Positions 12,339 through 23,505 of a stretch of DNA of 64,000 nucleotides are shown piece after piece (within the stretch, counting starts at the first letter, position 1; each line of letters opens with the position of its first letter). The position numbers and the translations under genes were made by a program. The stretch covers positions 30,704,144-30,768,143 of the forward strand of contig OX485809.1 in assembly GCA_950295325.1 (NCBI GenBank), read 5' to 3'. The notes beneath the pieces were generated by a model. It did not search any database and was not told where the DNA came from. It saw nothing but the letters and a program-made list of their open reading frames with translations. This stretch comes from Polytrichum commune. Lineage: Eukaryota; Streptophyta; Polytrichopsida; Polytrichales; Polytrichaceae.

Positions 12339-14281
12339 GGGCCGCTTTACACTATGGTGGAGAAGTGCACCGGTCGGTCAAGAACTTTTGCCCAAGACAT
12401 GGTTGTTTGAGGCGAGGGATGGTATGCCGGAGAAGATGATAAGATAATAAAATAATGCCTTAAGAAGTCTTGACCAGCCGTAGTGTAACCACCTATAGGA
12501 GAAGTGTATTGGACAACTTCACCGAGAGGAGAAGTCCACCAGACTACTTCACAAAACGGTCAAAGCTGGCTATAGTAGAAACCTTACCCCCTAAATGACC
12601 ATTGTATTGATATTTTAAAAAATTATATTGATAAAAAAAATTAAAATGTATATGGCAATGTTATAGAACTTCTTTCATGACAATAATTTATTTGAAAATG
12701 TTCCACCTCTATAATACATCCAAATTAAGGTAAATAAGTAGGTAACATTATCTTCTTATTGATTCTTAAAGAAATAACATGTTGGTATAGTCCAACCCGT
12801 TAATACGACACTCGTTTATACAACACTCGTTTATACGACACCCTCAATATTACGACACACTTTTACGAGACCAAACTTTTTAGTTCAAAACTCCCTCTTT
12901 TATACGACTACAACACTTGATAATGCAACATATAGAATCTCCGTTTTGTCATATTAAAGAGGTACTTCATGCTAGAATTCCTTTCATCTATACAATGTAC
13001 ATCTAAAATACATCCATTTCCATTTGGAAACCACTTGGGAACTTCACTTATTGTTGGGAACTTAATGGTTATTAGGGTTATTAGTGTAGAATGGACATAG
13101 TTAGTGTGAGAGTGGCCTCCTGCCTAGTATGTTGCCTTGTACATGGGTGATATAGTATCACCAGTATCTTGATGCTAAACATCATGCATCATTGTCGTCT
13201 GGTTTCTTATTAGAGAACTCTTTATATTTTGATGTTAATGAAATTATTAGTTTCCAAAAGTTAGATCAAAATTTAGATAAGATGACAGTTGCTAACTTGG
13301 GTAGGCAACACCAAAGATCTTTGGACTCTTATTTTAAGAGTTCTTGAGAATATTTGTAATCTTTTGGAGTTATTAATTCTTATTTCATACCATCTATATA
13401 GTTTAAACTTGTTGTATATATATTTTAAGCTCATATTACTTATGTTTTCATATTCCCTCAATAATATGACAACTTTACATCATTTTTCATATTGATGAGA
13501 AGACGACGACTCGATAATACCACCTTTTTTGTATTTCCCAAAATTGTCATACTAAAGAGGGAGAAAAATAATGCAAAGAATTCTCCCATGCCATCACACC
13601 CCCTTAAACCACGTGCGATAAAAGTTTCCTACCCTTTATAATATGCCATGTATAATTTTAAACTTTATGATATTTTTTCTACATATGCATAACCATTCAT
13701 AATATCTTTTGTATATTTTTTGAAATTTGTAGGCATCTTGATTTCTTGTAGTAATTGTTTCAATTCAATTTTGCGTCACTCTAGTTAGAAGCGGTATGTT
13801 TTATTTTTATTTTTAAAAAACCATCAAATTTGGTTACCATTTTTTACTATGTAATCGATACCGTATGTATCTACTCATGAAAAATAATTGATTAGTTTTT
13901 GACCCATTTTGATGATGCTATATGTAAAAAGTAGATTTGTTTTATCGCACATGGTGTTCAACTTGACAATGGAGTGCACCCCCTGAGAGATTTCATCTAT
14001 TTATTTTATTGAAGTCGGAGTTCTCCGGAGGCCAAGTTTCTTGTCCGAGGCTTTGAGGTTGCCCAAGAAACTTGACCTCTAGAGAACTCCCCTTGGAAAA
14101 AGTGTCGCCACGTTGCCAACCATGTCATCATTTCATCCATGTACAAAGTTCTCCACCAAAGGACTCTTGGCCGTAGTGTAAACCACCACCGGACAAGAGT
14201 GTCACTCTTGGCCAATCAAATTTCAGAATTCCCCTAGAATTCTTGACCGGAGGACTTCTCCACCGTAGTGTAAAACGGCCC
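12339..14281. mobile_element. PIF/Harbinger-like DNA element inserted in the LINE
   Basis: Terminal inverted repeats of ~28 bp begin GGGCCGCTTTACACTATGG on the left and GGGCCGTTTTACACTACGG on the right (read inward), followed by TGGAGAAGT on both. A 3-bp TTA flanks both ends (12,336-12,338 and 14,282-14,284), as expected for PIF/Harbinger. The LINE reading frame resumes directly after the right TTA. Further copies of a GGTGGTTACACTACGG-like block lie inside at ~12,475 and ~14,170, giving a nested-end structure. No transposase is readable, so it is non-autonomous. A shorter relative lies at 48,758-49,140. Confidence 0.75.
12785..13560. mobile_element. Possible Tc1/pogo-like ends within the PIF-like element
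   Basis: Near 12,795-12,860 three ~15-bp units of the form ACGACACTCGTTTAT stand in tandem. Near 13,535-13,560 there is ATTGTCATACTAAAGAGGG, also seen in a related form near 12,945-12,965. Such blocks are typical of the ends of some mariner/pogo elements. The 62-residue frames in between are not recognisable. Boundaries and class are uncertain. Confidence 0.25.
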
Positions 14282-15345
14282 TTAGATGGTTGGGAAAAGA
14301 CGATCTAGGATACCATTTCACTCGATCCCCTACCACATGCACCAGCAATGCCAATGGCAATGACCTTGCAATTATTACACACAACACCCAAACCATCCAA
14401 CCACAAATACACAAGCTCCAAAACTTCGCCGAATGGTCACACATAGGCCTTAACCTCTCAAAATGGTTTATCACTAGCTACCCAAACAAATCCAAACTCA
14501 AACATTACACCTTCAAAACCTACATCCAATCACAAAATGTTACCTACAGCTTCATGACCTTCTCCGTCCTCACTTAAAATGAATCATACATATACACTAC
14601 AATTTTTTTTATACACTACAACCAACGAAGCCAACCAAAAAAAACTCTTAGTCACCTCACTAGCTAGCCTCAAACATAATCTAGAATCCTAAACACAATG
14701 ATCAAATTTAACACTACAGACGCCTATCGTGTAGTCCCTTTCTCCAAACTAGACATTAAGAAACTATACAAAATACTCAACAAACTAACCAAAGTAATTT
14801 GCAACATATCAAAAAGTATAGGAAACATCCTTATCCACCTCTCCAATGAAGACTTTGGCGTAATTACAACCTCCCTCCTCTCATATTACATATATTGCAT
14901 TTGTCAACAACTCTTGCAAGCACTCGATGACCCATGGCAACTGGGCATTATCTACTAAGGCCTCACCAATTGCATATCTACCAAATATGGTGGGTCACTT
15001 CACCTCCCCAATCTCAAACACCATGCATTTACTATATCCCCCATAACCATGACATTAATCCTATTAGAAAGGGAATATGATATCCACACCATCACCATGG
15101 ACTGCTCATTCCCCATTAAATGCACTCCTTTAGAACAAAAACTGCAATCCAACCCAACATACACAACCCTCACAACAAAGGCCAAATCCCAACACTACCT
15201 CAATAATCTCTACATGTATGGCATCACAACATTGGGCCGGGGATTCGTGGCACTCAAGTAAAGTCATCCGGTAACAAAAATCGGATGAGTCCATCAATAA
15301 GCTCACATGGAGCTTACTTTAGTGAAACGCCTCCGAGTTGGCATG

Positions 15346-16510
15346 TAAGACCTATTTTCTCCCTCATGGTTATTTTATAAATATTAATTAATTGGCAAGG
15401 GGCAATGATGTGGCCTTGGATGCTCTAAGCCTATTTTCTAACCTCCCATGAGTTATTTCCAAGGCCATGATGTGGCTTTGAATTCCACATGGTTATTTTG
15501 ATAAATATCGCAAGATATCAATGTGTGCGATATATAATTATGACGTGTTGTCACGAACATTCTTTTTGTTCATAATTCATTTATTTTGCACGGGTGTGAT
15601 TGCTCAAACAATTGTAATATGTCAAAGTAATATATATCACCTTATGATAAATCGGTGAACTAAAAAAATCAATTCAATAATAATAATATATATTTTATTT
15701 TATTTTAAAATAACTAATATATACCATGTGATGAGGATAAAACATTACAATATTTCAGATAGGCTATAGTCAAAAACTTATGATTTTCTGAGTATACCCC
15801 ATCCATAACGTTGTCCCACAAGTCTAATTCCAAATAACATATCATGTATTTATACCTTATATTATATTACCTAAAAAATAATATATATATATATATTTTT
15901 TGTTCTATGTTTTCTATTCTATCTTCATTGTTTTATTTTTGTCATCTTATGAACACTTGCACTAATCTATCATTAGAATGACATATAATTTTAAATGGCA
16001 AGCCACAAAATTATAACCTCAATGATAATGAGGATTTTGTAATGTTTTTGACCTCCAAGTTAATTACGTGCTTCATTGATGGTTTCACTTCCGGAATGAA
16101 ATCCCAATCAATTGCTTATTTGCTAATTGGAAGTGCACATATATATTGGATTTTAGACCTTGAAGGTGAAGTGCATTCAATATGGGATTTGTAGTCAAGC
16201 GGCCTTCAAGAATGCAAGGGCAATGTTTTTTTCGAAGTTGGGCAAGGCGGACAACAATTTTCGGTCGGGTTTAGAAAATTTCTAAGGGTTGCTCCAACCC
16301 GGATTTGATACCTCCGAAAGTTCGTGAGGGGGTATTTTATCGTCCGCCCATGTTAATTTTTCTTTAAAATAACCGGATTAGTAGTGATAGGTTGACAACA
16401 CGTGATGCCCCCACTTGCTTCTATATGAGGCATTATTTATGTTTTTATGTCTATACCCCTTTATATTGATGCCTTAAGTATTAGATTAGAGTAGGATTTT
16501 TAAAACCACT
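15346..16510. other. AT-rich spacer, possibly an unidentified insertion
   Basis: This AT-rich stretch separates two C-rich LINE-like stretches. CCATGGTTATTTT-like blocks recur at 15,365, 15,480 and 21,478. No coding potential was seen. Confidence 0.35.
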
Positions 16511-16514
16511 AAAA

Positions 16515-17090
16515 CTTGGTATTTTTGAAACCCTTGAGACAAGGAGCCGACGACGTATGGAAGTGTCTAAAGTGGTTCATCTCATCCGTGAAGATGAATG
16601 AACTCTCACTAATGAGAATACATGAGTGCCACGAATCCCCGGCCACAACATCGTTTCAAATACAAAACAAAAATACCTTGACCATCCTCACCCCTGAAGA
16701 ATTATGCACCAAATCCAAACAAGCATGCACGATCATTAAAAATGCACTCTAACAAGCTCATATACTCCCCCCCCCCCCCCCCCCTCTCAACCAACACCAA
16801 CAAATAACACAAACACTCCAACTACAACATCTTGCACCACCTTGGGCACAAAAATCCATGCCATAATGAACACCAATACCACTACCAAGAGAGACAAATG
16901 GGTGGGACAAGCCATCAAAAGACACTACCTCTGTCAAGGGAAACCCACAAGGCATCACACACCAATGGCAAGAATGCACAAAACTCTTCAACCCAAAATA
17001 ACACTGTAAAGCCCCCGCCGCGGGGGTCATGCCATGGGAACGAGGCAGGGATGCGAGAAAAGACAATGTTGTGGAAGTGACGCCATGTTG
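16515..17090 (+). mobile_element. C-rich LINE-like fragment with 18-C run
   Basis: An open frame at 16,516-16,752 (78 codons) and a second at 16,832-17,080 (82 codons) share the Thr/Pro/Lys/Gln-rich style of the LINE relics, with a run of 18 C (16,767-16,784) between them. I cannot place either on a LINE domain map. The assignment is by composition. Confidence 0.25.
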
Positions 17091-17780
17091 CAAGAAAAAA
17101 GAGGTTGTGGGAACGAAGCCGGGGCTACTGGAAATGTAGGCAAGCCATTGGGAACTTAGGGAATTTAGATAGACTTGAAAACATAAGTGTGCACACTATT
17201 TAAATAAGAAATGTCCTTTGGATGAAGTTGAGTAGATGAAGGAGCATGCCTAGAGGATGGCAATCCTTCGAACGAACATAACAATCTCAACTTACTTTGA
17301 AAGAATGTGGCAGATGGGATTTCATTGGATGCAACAGAAAACCACGGCACATCTAGGCATGTAGATGAAATGGGCCATGTGTCTCTCACTGGTACATATC
17401 AATTAAACATGTGTTTATTGCTATATATATACACACACACACCAAATTGTTGACTAATTACATGCATACCTTAAAATATAAAATTTTAGCCTTTGTAAAT
17501 AGGGGAAGGAAAGGTAACCGCCCTATCAACTAATTGGTAAATCCTAGACCCTATATATTGAGGGCACTTAGGGCACCTAAGGCACCTTATTTACAATGAG
17601 CGTCTCACGTGAGTGTCGCAAAGACTTATTGGGAGTGTAACAAAGCAAACTTGGAACTCCTAGGAATTAGAGAAAACAAAACACTTGGAATTCAGAAGTA
17701 GAAGATATTTTCAAAACGACCGAAGAAGATGGTAAAAACGACCAAAGGTCAAAAAAATTAGGAAAAAGTAAGAATGACCA
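17091..17780. other. Spacer, nothing recognised
   Basis: AT-rich sequence with a short TATATATACACACACAC microsatellite near 17,423-17,441. No gene seen. Confidence 0.45.
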
Positions 17781-17789
17781 AGGGGTCAA

Positions 17790-18055
17790 TCAAAATTAGA
17801 AAATATTGTGAGACTTAACAATATCACAAAAGCACTTGAATCACAGAATTATGTACGACTTAGAGAAAATATTTAGATTTAGAAATATCACAAAAATTCT
17901 TGAATCGCAAAATTATGCGAAACTTAGAAAAGTACCTAGACTTAGAAATAACACAAAGATACTTGAATCACAAAATTATGTAAAACTTAGAAGAGTACTT
18001 AGACTCAGAGACATCACGAGATACTTGAATCACAATATCTTGTGAACTTAGAGAT
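17790..18055 (+). repeat. 63-bp tandem repeat, about four degenerate units
   Basis: The block CTTGAATCACAAAATTATG restarts at 17,835, 17,899, 17,962 and 18,024, spacings of 64, 63 and 62 bp. A partial unit precedes it near 17,790. The repeat length is a multiple of three, and the plus frame 17,836-18,045 stays open. It gives a 21-residue repeat with cores TKILESQNYAKLR and TKILESQNYVKLR. There is no independent sign that it is translated. Confidence 0.85.
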
Positions 18056-18059
18056 ATCA

Positions 18060-20520
18060 AACCAACCTAGAGGCGACCTCAACAAACATCATGTTAGAAC
18101 ACAACCTACTCCTCCAAAAACAATACCACACAACAACATGTGCACATAAAACACTCCAAACATACAAAATACTAATTAAACCACACTCATTCCAGATACA
18201 CTACATACATACGACCACCTCTACAAATAACCAACTTCACACTATCCACCCAAGATTGCAACCCATATAAAGATATCCACACAAACAAACCTACCATACG
18301 TGTACAAGGCCTCGAGCCCCGCATGTGACCAAAAAAGGAAATACATGACCACCATCACCACGTACATAATGCACTGGCTATGTAATATATTCTCTCACAT
18401 TAACCTATCACACTAAACAAACTTCCTTCAACTATGTCCACAAGACTTCACCACTTAAGTACTATGGCTTGTACAACAATATGTCACCATATTACCTAAG
18501 AAAACGTCTAAAACCAACTAATGCACCAACCAACATCACTCCATGCACATTGGAATTATAAAATTATTGATATACTCATTCAAAATTGCACACTCCTACC
18601 ACTCATCCCCCTTCACATGCCCCGTACAACTCACGCACTATATTTGACCTCATAACCAAGACATCTGCTTTGGCTCTAAGGGACATGCCAAATCCTCCAA
18701 ATGGGCCGGGCTAGGCCTAACATACCTCTCCGACTACAACAATACACTTGAAGCTATTTACAGGGCTAAATTGGCCACTAAAGAAGATAACCACACATCT
18801 ATCATCCTTGTTGTCAACCACCAAGATTGGTCATCCCAACAACTCTCACTTAACCAACACCTCGACACCCACACAATTGCGCCCATCCCACCACATAGTG
18901 TATGCTACAACATAACACTTGACTAGTCATAATAATATCAATACACTTAATCATCCCTCACATCCATAATATACATACACAACTAACCAACCCCCCACAT
19001 GTCACATACAAACCCCACAATAACTCCAACATAAATTAATAAAAAAATCCATAATGCCCATGTAGAAACCTACCAAATTAAACCTTGCTATGCACACTAC
19101 ACCATCAAATTCTCGAACACATGGAGATTTGCACCAAAGCACCCCCCCCCCCTTCTTCCCAAATGAATTTCACCCACAACAATGCATGTACGCACATATC
19201 CTTCATCCCACCCATCAATAATTCTTAAGGACAAATAGAAGGCACCATTGCATGGTCCAAAGTATATAGCCCCAACAATAACACTCAAATATCAGAAAGG
19301 TTGCCCAACTACCAAAACATCCTACAAGCGGAAGTTTACGCTATATTTATCACCATAAAAACCATACAAACCACCCAATTAGATACACACATATTCACAA
19401 ACAACCTCAACAAAATATTCCTAATAAACAACCACATTAGACACCGTTCTTCATGAGACAATCACCCGGACAAATCACTCATAGCAACAATTGTACACCA
19501 AATATATTGGCCCTCCACAAAATCTCCATCGACAAAGTTAGAAGCCACACAAAAACAAAACCACACTACATTGCCCAACCACTACACATGGTGGTGCCAT
19601 CTACAACCTCCACACATTCATCAACAAAGAACACTGGAAATGAGAAGCTAACTATGTCAAAACCAAATTTCCATATGTTGACAAATGACCATTGAATGAC
19701 CAAACCAATCATAAATTATCCAACCATTTTCAGAAAGCCCCAAACATATCCAACGTCCAAATCACACAAACTTCAAAATTTTAGTACACCCAATACATGG
19801 GCAACCATTGTAAAAAAACATCTTTTGGCCCATCACACACTCCAATCCCAGTTACACACTCTGCCCCACAGATGCTAGAGACACATGGCCCCACCTCCTA
19901 GTTGCATGTGAGAACCAACACATAAAAGGTCTCCAAGTAGCCTGCAACAATGAAATTGTACACCTTATCACCCAAACATTACAATCTACTAAATCTATTG
20001 ATTTTTTCACACTAACCAACACGGAAAATCTGAACAACAAGCCACCATATTCAACAATCCCATAATGGATACTTAAATGCACATGCACACAACCACCGTG
20101 CCCATGCCTAGGAAAACTAAGATTGAATATCTCATGTATAATGAGCCCAAGACCAAAGCCAACCACTCACAACCCCCTCTACCTCCCACACACTCCAATT
20201 CATTGAATTCACATTATACTACCCTGATAAATTTCCGGAACAAGCTTTCAAACAAAAACAAACTATTTATGACCAGATATTAAACACACTACAAAATAAT
20301 GGATGGATAATAAATCCCTTCATTACCATTACAGTCAGACTAAGAGGAACCATACATGAACACTGCATAAGAAAACTCAACAAAGTCAACATCCCAAAAG
20401 TCATCATTAAAAACCTCATGAAAGACATTCACCAAAATGCCATCAAACACCTCACCCACATAGTCATCAACGAACAACAAAATTAGACAACAAACAATCA
20501 TTTGCCCCCCCCCCCCCCTT
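18060..20520 (+). mobile_element. Decayed LINE: RNase H, zinc knuckle and C-terminal nuclease-like parts
   Basis: This is a broken plus-strand LINE 3' half. RNase H remnants lie at ~19,330-19,690: AEVYAIFITIKTIQ around the second acidic residue, IFTNNLN where active enzymes have TDS, then KVRSHT and NTGNEK near the end. A zinc-knuckle-like block at ~19,855-19,920 reads DTWPHLLVACENQHI. A C-terminal domain follows at ~20,100-20,480, with FIEFT-like, GWIINPFITIT and RGTIHEHC blocks across frameshifts. The same order, zinc knuckle then C-terminal domain, appears in a fresher minus-strand copy at 22.6-23.5 kb. It ends with a 14-C run (20,505-20,518). Many stops show it is dead. Confidence 0.65.
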
Positions 20521-22360
20521 TCACAACATGATGAATAACACCTTCTATTGCATCATGCCTAACCATACTCAATATAAAGTTAATAAACTCACATTCGTGT
20601 CAGTACAAAAAACAAAAGTTTGTTTTGATTTTTCTTAGTTTTTTATAATTTGGAACTTTGAAACAACAAGAGTGCATGGATGTTGATACAATTCATGTTC
20701 CAAAACAATCGATCACCAACGACGTCATGTTAAGCATATGGGCGTGAGGATGACTTGGGACCTTAATTCATATGTGTGGGTGAAATGAGCCGGAATGCCA
20801 TGGGCAAAGAAATGGGTGTTGAGTGACTTGTTGTGATGTTTGAATAAGCATGCCGTGCTCATTCAACATGCAAACCTATGGACTTGGTGGGTTAATTGAT
20901 AAGAGCTACACAAAGTTGTCCAATTAAGGAGAGTGTCCTTGATCTTCTAGCATGTTATCATCTCGGGCTTTGCATTTGTTGGCCACATGCTTCAAAATAG
21001 ATAATTGTGAGCATGTATGAGTGCCATGTGGCACCTCGTTGTGGTCACACACTCATTCTCTAAATTGTAGTTTCCACACTTATAAATCAAACAAGTCCAT
21101 GTGGTGAGCTATAATGAACATGTGCTTTCTAGGTCATGCAACATGGCAATTGTAAACATTATTATCTTTGGTGTTGTGAGTCAATGACTAAAGACACAAA
21201 CCATTGGTATTAAACAAAGGAAAGTCAATTGCACTTAAAGTCCAATTTGCATGCCCCCCTAGATGTTGCATCTAGACCTTAAAGTTTCATAGATAGTCTT
21301 CAACTTATATTACCTTGCTTTGAGATATTTTAGGGAAAAAAATACGGAAAGAAAGAATAACAACTTAGGAGGGGGTATTTTAATATTGTAACATTATTTA
21401 GTGTTGTACGTTCATTATGTAGGCCATGGGAATATAACCATGGGATATTGGGAGTTTCAATTGAATATGAGTCATCCCATGGTTATTTTTCTAGGGTCCA
21501 CCTAATAGAAGCATGGTGTTGAGTAATGTTATAATGTTTGATAGATGATTGTTTATTATAAAGAAGGCAATATGATGGTCTTTCGAAACTGAACTCATCG
21601 GAACACTAAACAAAACCCACAATACTCCCATATAAGTTAAAAGTGTTGGTTTTATATCTACATTCATTATATCATGAAAGCACAAAAGAAGACAATAGTA
21701 TGTTGGTGAAGAGGCTCTTCATTCATGCTTGGTTCATATCAAAATTGGCATTTAATATTTTGGAATTATACATTTACAGTAATCCAAAGAACACAATTCA
21801 ATAATAAAAGTATCCTCGATGTCACTACTAAAGGAATCAAAATTGATTCACATATTAAGCTATTGTTAGATATATGGGAGGAAGATCATGTACTTTGGCT
21901 AACAATTGTGCTAAGCAACACCTTATTAACCCTAGTTCATACCCCAAAAGCAAGTCAATTCTAAAAATAACAATTTTATTGCTTGAAGCTTGATTTTTGC
22001 TTGTTTTCAATAAAATTGTCATTGATGAAAGGATGAATTATTGAGATATTCAAAATGAGCATGATGAAATTTCAGTAGGCTTATGATATTCATACATTAC
22101 ATCAATTCGTGCAGTGACATTTAAGGTTGTGGCTATCATTGCCACCATTTCCAACAACACAAATAATTATGGTTGTTGGATCAAATCAAGAATTGTCTTG
22201 TATGGTTAGCAATTGCATATTATGAAAGTTATAGAAGGTGAACTTCACCTTCTAATCGTGGTAACTATTGAATCGGGAATTGTGTGTATATTTTGAACAC
22301 ATAGTATAACTTTGTTGTGACACGTGTTTCGTTAGTGTACCTTCTTAACTACAAACCCTA
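20521..22360. other. AT-rich spacer; one MITE-end-like match
   Basis: No gene recognised. GGTGTTGAGTAATGTTAT at 21,512-21,530 matches exactly the right end of the MITE at 42,958-43,110, but I could not find the partner end here. An inverted TGTGTTC-type block near 22,283-22,310 belongs to the dispersed repeat described at 45,196. Confidence 0.45.
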
Positions 22361-22605
22361 GAGAGAGAAGAAACTTCGATCCCCGGAGGGGACTGACGTG
22401 AATGAAGTGTTTGTTCGTTCCACCCCTAGTCCTATGTCCACATGACATAGGAATAGAAGTAGAGAACTACTTCCCCCTTTCGAGAGTAGACACTATAGTC
22501 ACAAGTAACCAATAACAAATAGAAAGAGTACAAATAAGGTTTAATTAACATAGGGATTGTTTTGTGCGGGGTTTAGATGTCAAGCCATGGTCTCATTGTT
22601 GTGTG
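22361..22605 (-). mobile_element. LINE 3' untranslated tail, minus strand
   Basis: Continues directly from the minus-strand LINE C-terminus at 22,610-23,500 and matches 1-260 in inverted orientation. This gives the same 3' tail twice in the window. Confidence 0.6.
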
Positions 22606-22609
22606 GAGA

Positions 22610-23505
22610 GGGCGTTTTTCATAAGACAACTTTTGAGTCATCTAGGGGGGGTCTTGTATTTGTGGTAGAGGTTGGTGATTTTCTAGTCTTCTTTTGTGGA
22701 GGAGGATGGACATGGCGTATTGTATGGCAATGGTATTGATGTTTTTGAAGGTGTTTCGGATGGATGGCATAGGTAGTTTAAATTTGTCTTCAAGTAGTTT
22801 CATTGATGGAATGTGTGTTGCGGCTATGGCGCCTGCTGTAATAACAATGAGCGGATCAATTTTCCAGCCTAGAGCAACAATGTTTTCTATAAGTGGCTTG
22901 TATTTGTTAGCTTTAGCTTCTAGTGTTTATGGTGAAAAATCTATCATTATAGTATGTGAATTCAATGAATTGTATGGTAAGAGTTTGGTTTATATTTGTG
23001 GGGGGTTCATTTTGATATGGTAACCCTTTAACGCAAAGAATGTCGGGTCTAAATCGAGAGTTACAGTGGCACCTTTGGGTTCCACATGTGCAGGGTAAGA
23101 GCCAGTTAGGGACGGTGTTTTCTTGGGGGTTGTCATTAAAGGTACTAGCGTTCATGAGAGTGTAGCATCGGGATTTTTCGGAAGAAATTAGTAATTTTCT
23201 GATTTCCCATACTGTTTTGTTATGTCTTTTGACGTGCAGTGAGTGTATATGTTGTTGCCTACATGTGAGTAGTACATGTAGCCATGTATCGGGTTCGTAT
23301 GAATTACAAATAGGACATGTGATGGTGGGGAATCTTTGTCTACCAAAGAAGGTTTGTTTTCTGGCTTGGCCCATGTAGGTTCCGGTGCGAAATTTGATAA
23401 GGCATGATTTTCGCTTGTCCGTAATAGTAGGGTTATTCCAAAATTCATTGGAAAGTTCCTTGTCAATGTCTTCATTGCCTGTCCATTTACAAATATTGGG
23501 GGTTA
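22610..23505 (-). pseudogene. LINE C-terminus: zinc knuckle plus PD-(D/E)xK-like nuclease domain
   Basis: The minus frame is open from about 23,505 to 22,913, longer than its first Met at 23,374. It reads a basic lead-in (IKFRTGTYMGQARKQTFFG), then CPICN...DTWLHVLLTCRQQHIH, a Cx2C...Hx4C zinc-knuckle pattern common at LINE C-termini. Next is RPDILCVKG, then ~20 residues on TIQFIEFTYYNDRF. After a frameshift near 22,910 the domain goes on with ALGWKIDPLIVITAGAIAAT and ends near LLHKRRLEN at ~22,660. The spacing of RPD and IEFT is reminiscent of the restriction-like endonucleases of some non-LTR elements; that function is inferred. The piece is 5'-truncated at ~23,505 and frameshifted. Confidence 0.65.

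Larger units (their letters stand above)
10820..15345 (+). mobile_element. Decayed LINE: endonuclease-like and reverse transcriptase parts
   Basis: This is a broken non-LTR retrotransposon on the plus strand. About 10,880-11,190 reads IDFSRDI and, later, HYPVYPQL. These resemble the GDFN and SDHxPV motifs of apurinic-type (APE) endonucleases. Reverse transcriptase motif A is seen near 12,090-12,125 (YIGFRNTYRSIEHA, for an expected IDFxxAFxSIDHA). Motif B is near 12,250-12,295 (QGDTLNPYF, with an upstream stop). Motif C is near 14,335-14,375 (NGNDLAIITHN, where intact elements have ADDLAIITHN, so one catalytic Asp is lost). A connection region follows at 14,698-15,260. Many stops and frameshifts are present. 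The PIF-like insertion 12,339-14,281 splits the reverse transcriptase between motifs B and C. It continues a theme resumed at 18.06-20.5 kb. Confidence 0.7.

Noticed and set aside
17790..18055. CRISPR array
   Set aside because: Repeats are contiguous 63-bp units without distinct spacers, in a plant nuclear context.
1..22605. A 22-kb transposon bounded by 245-bp inverted ends
   Set aside because: The ends fit LINE 3' tails better: the right one directly follows a LINE C-terminus on the same strand. Homology does not extend further.
22557..23023. Plus-strand ORFs at 22,557-22,739 and 22,694-23,023
   Set aside because: They are antisense shadows of the LINE C-terminal domain.
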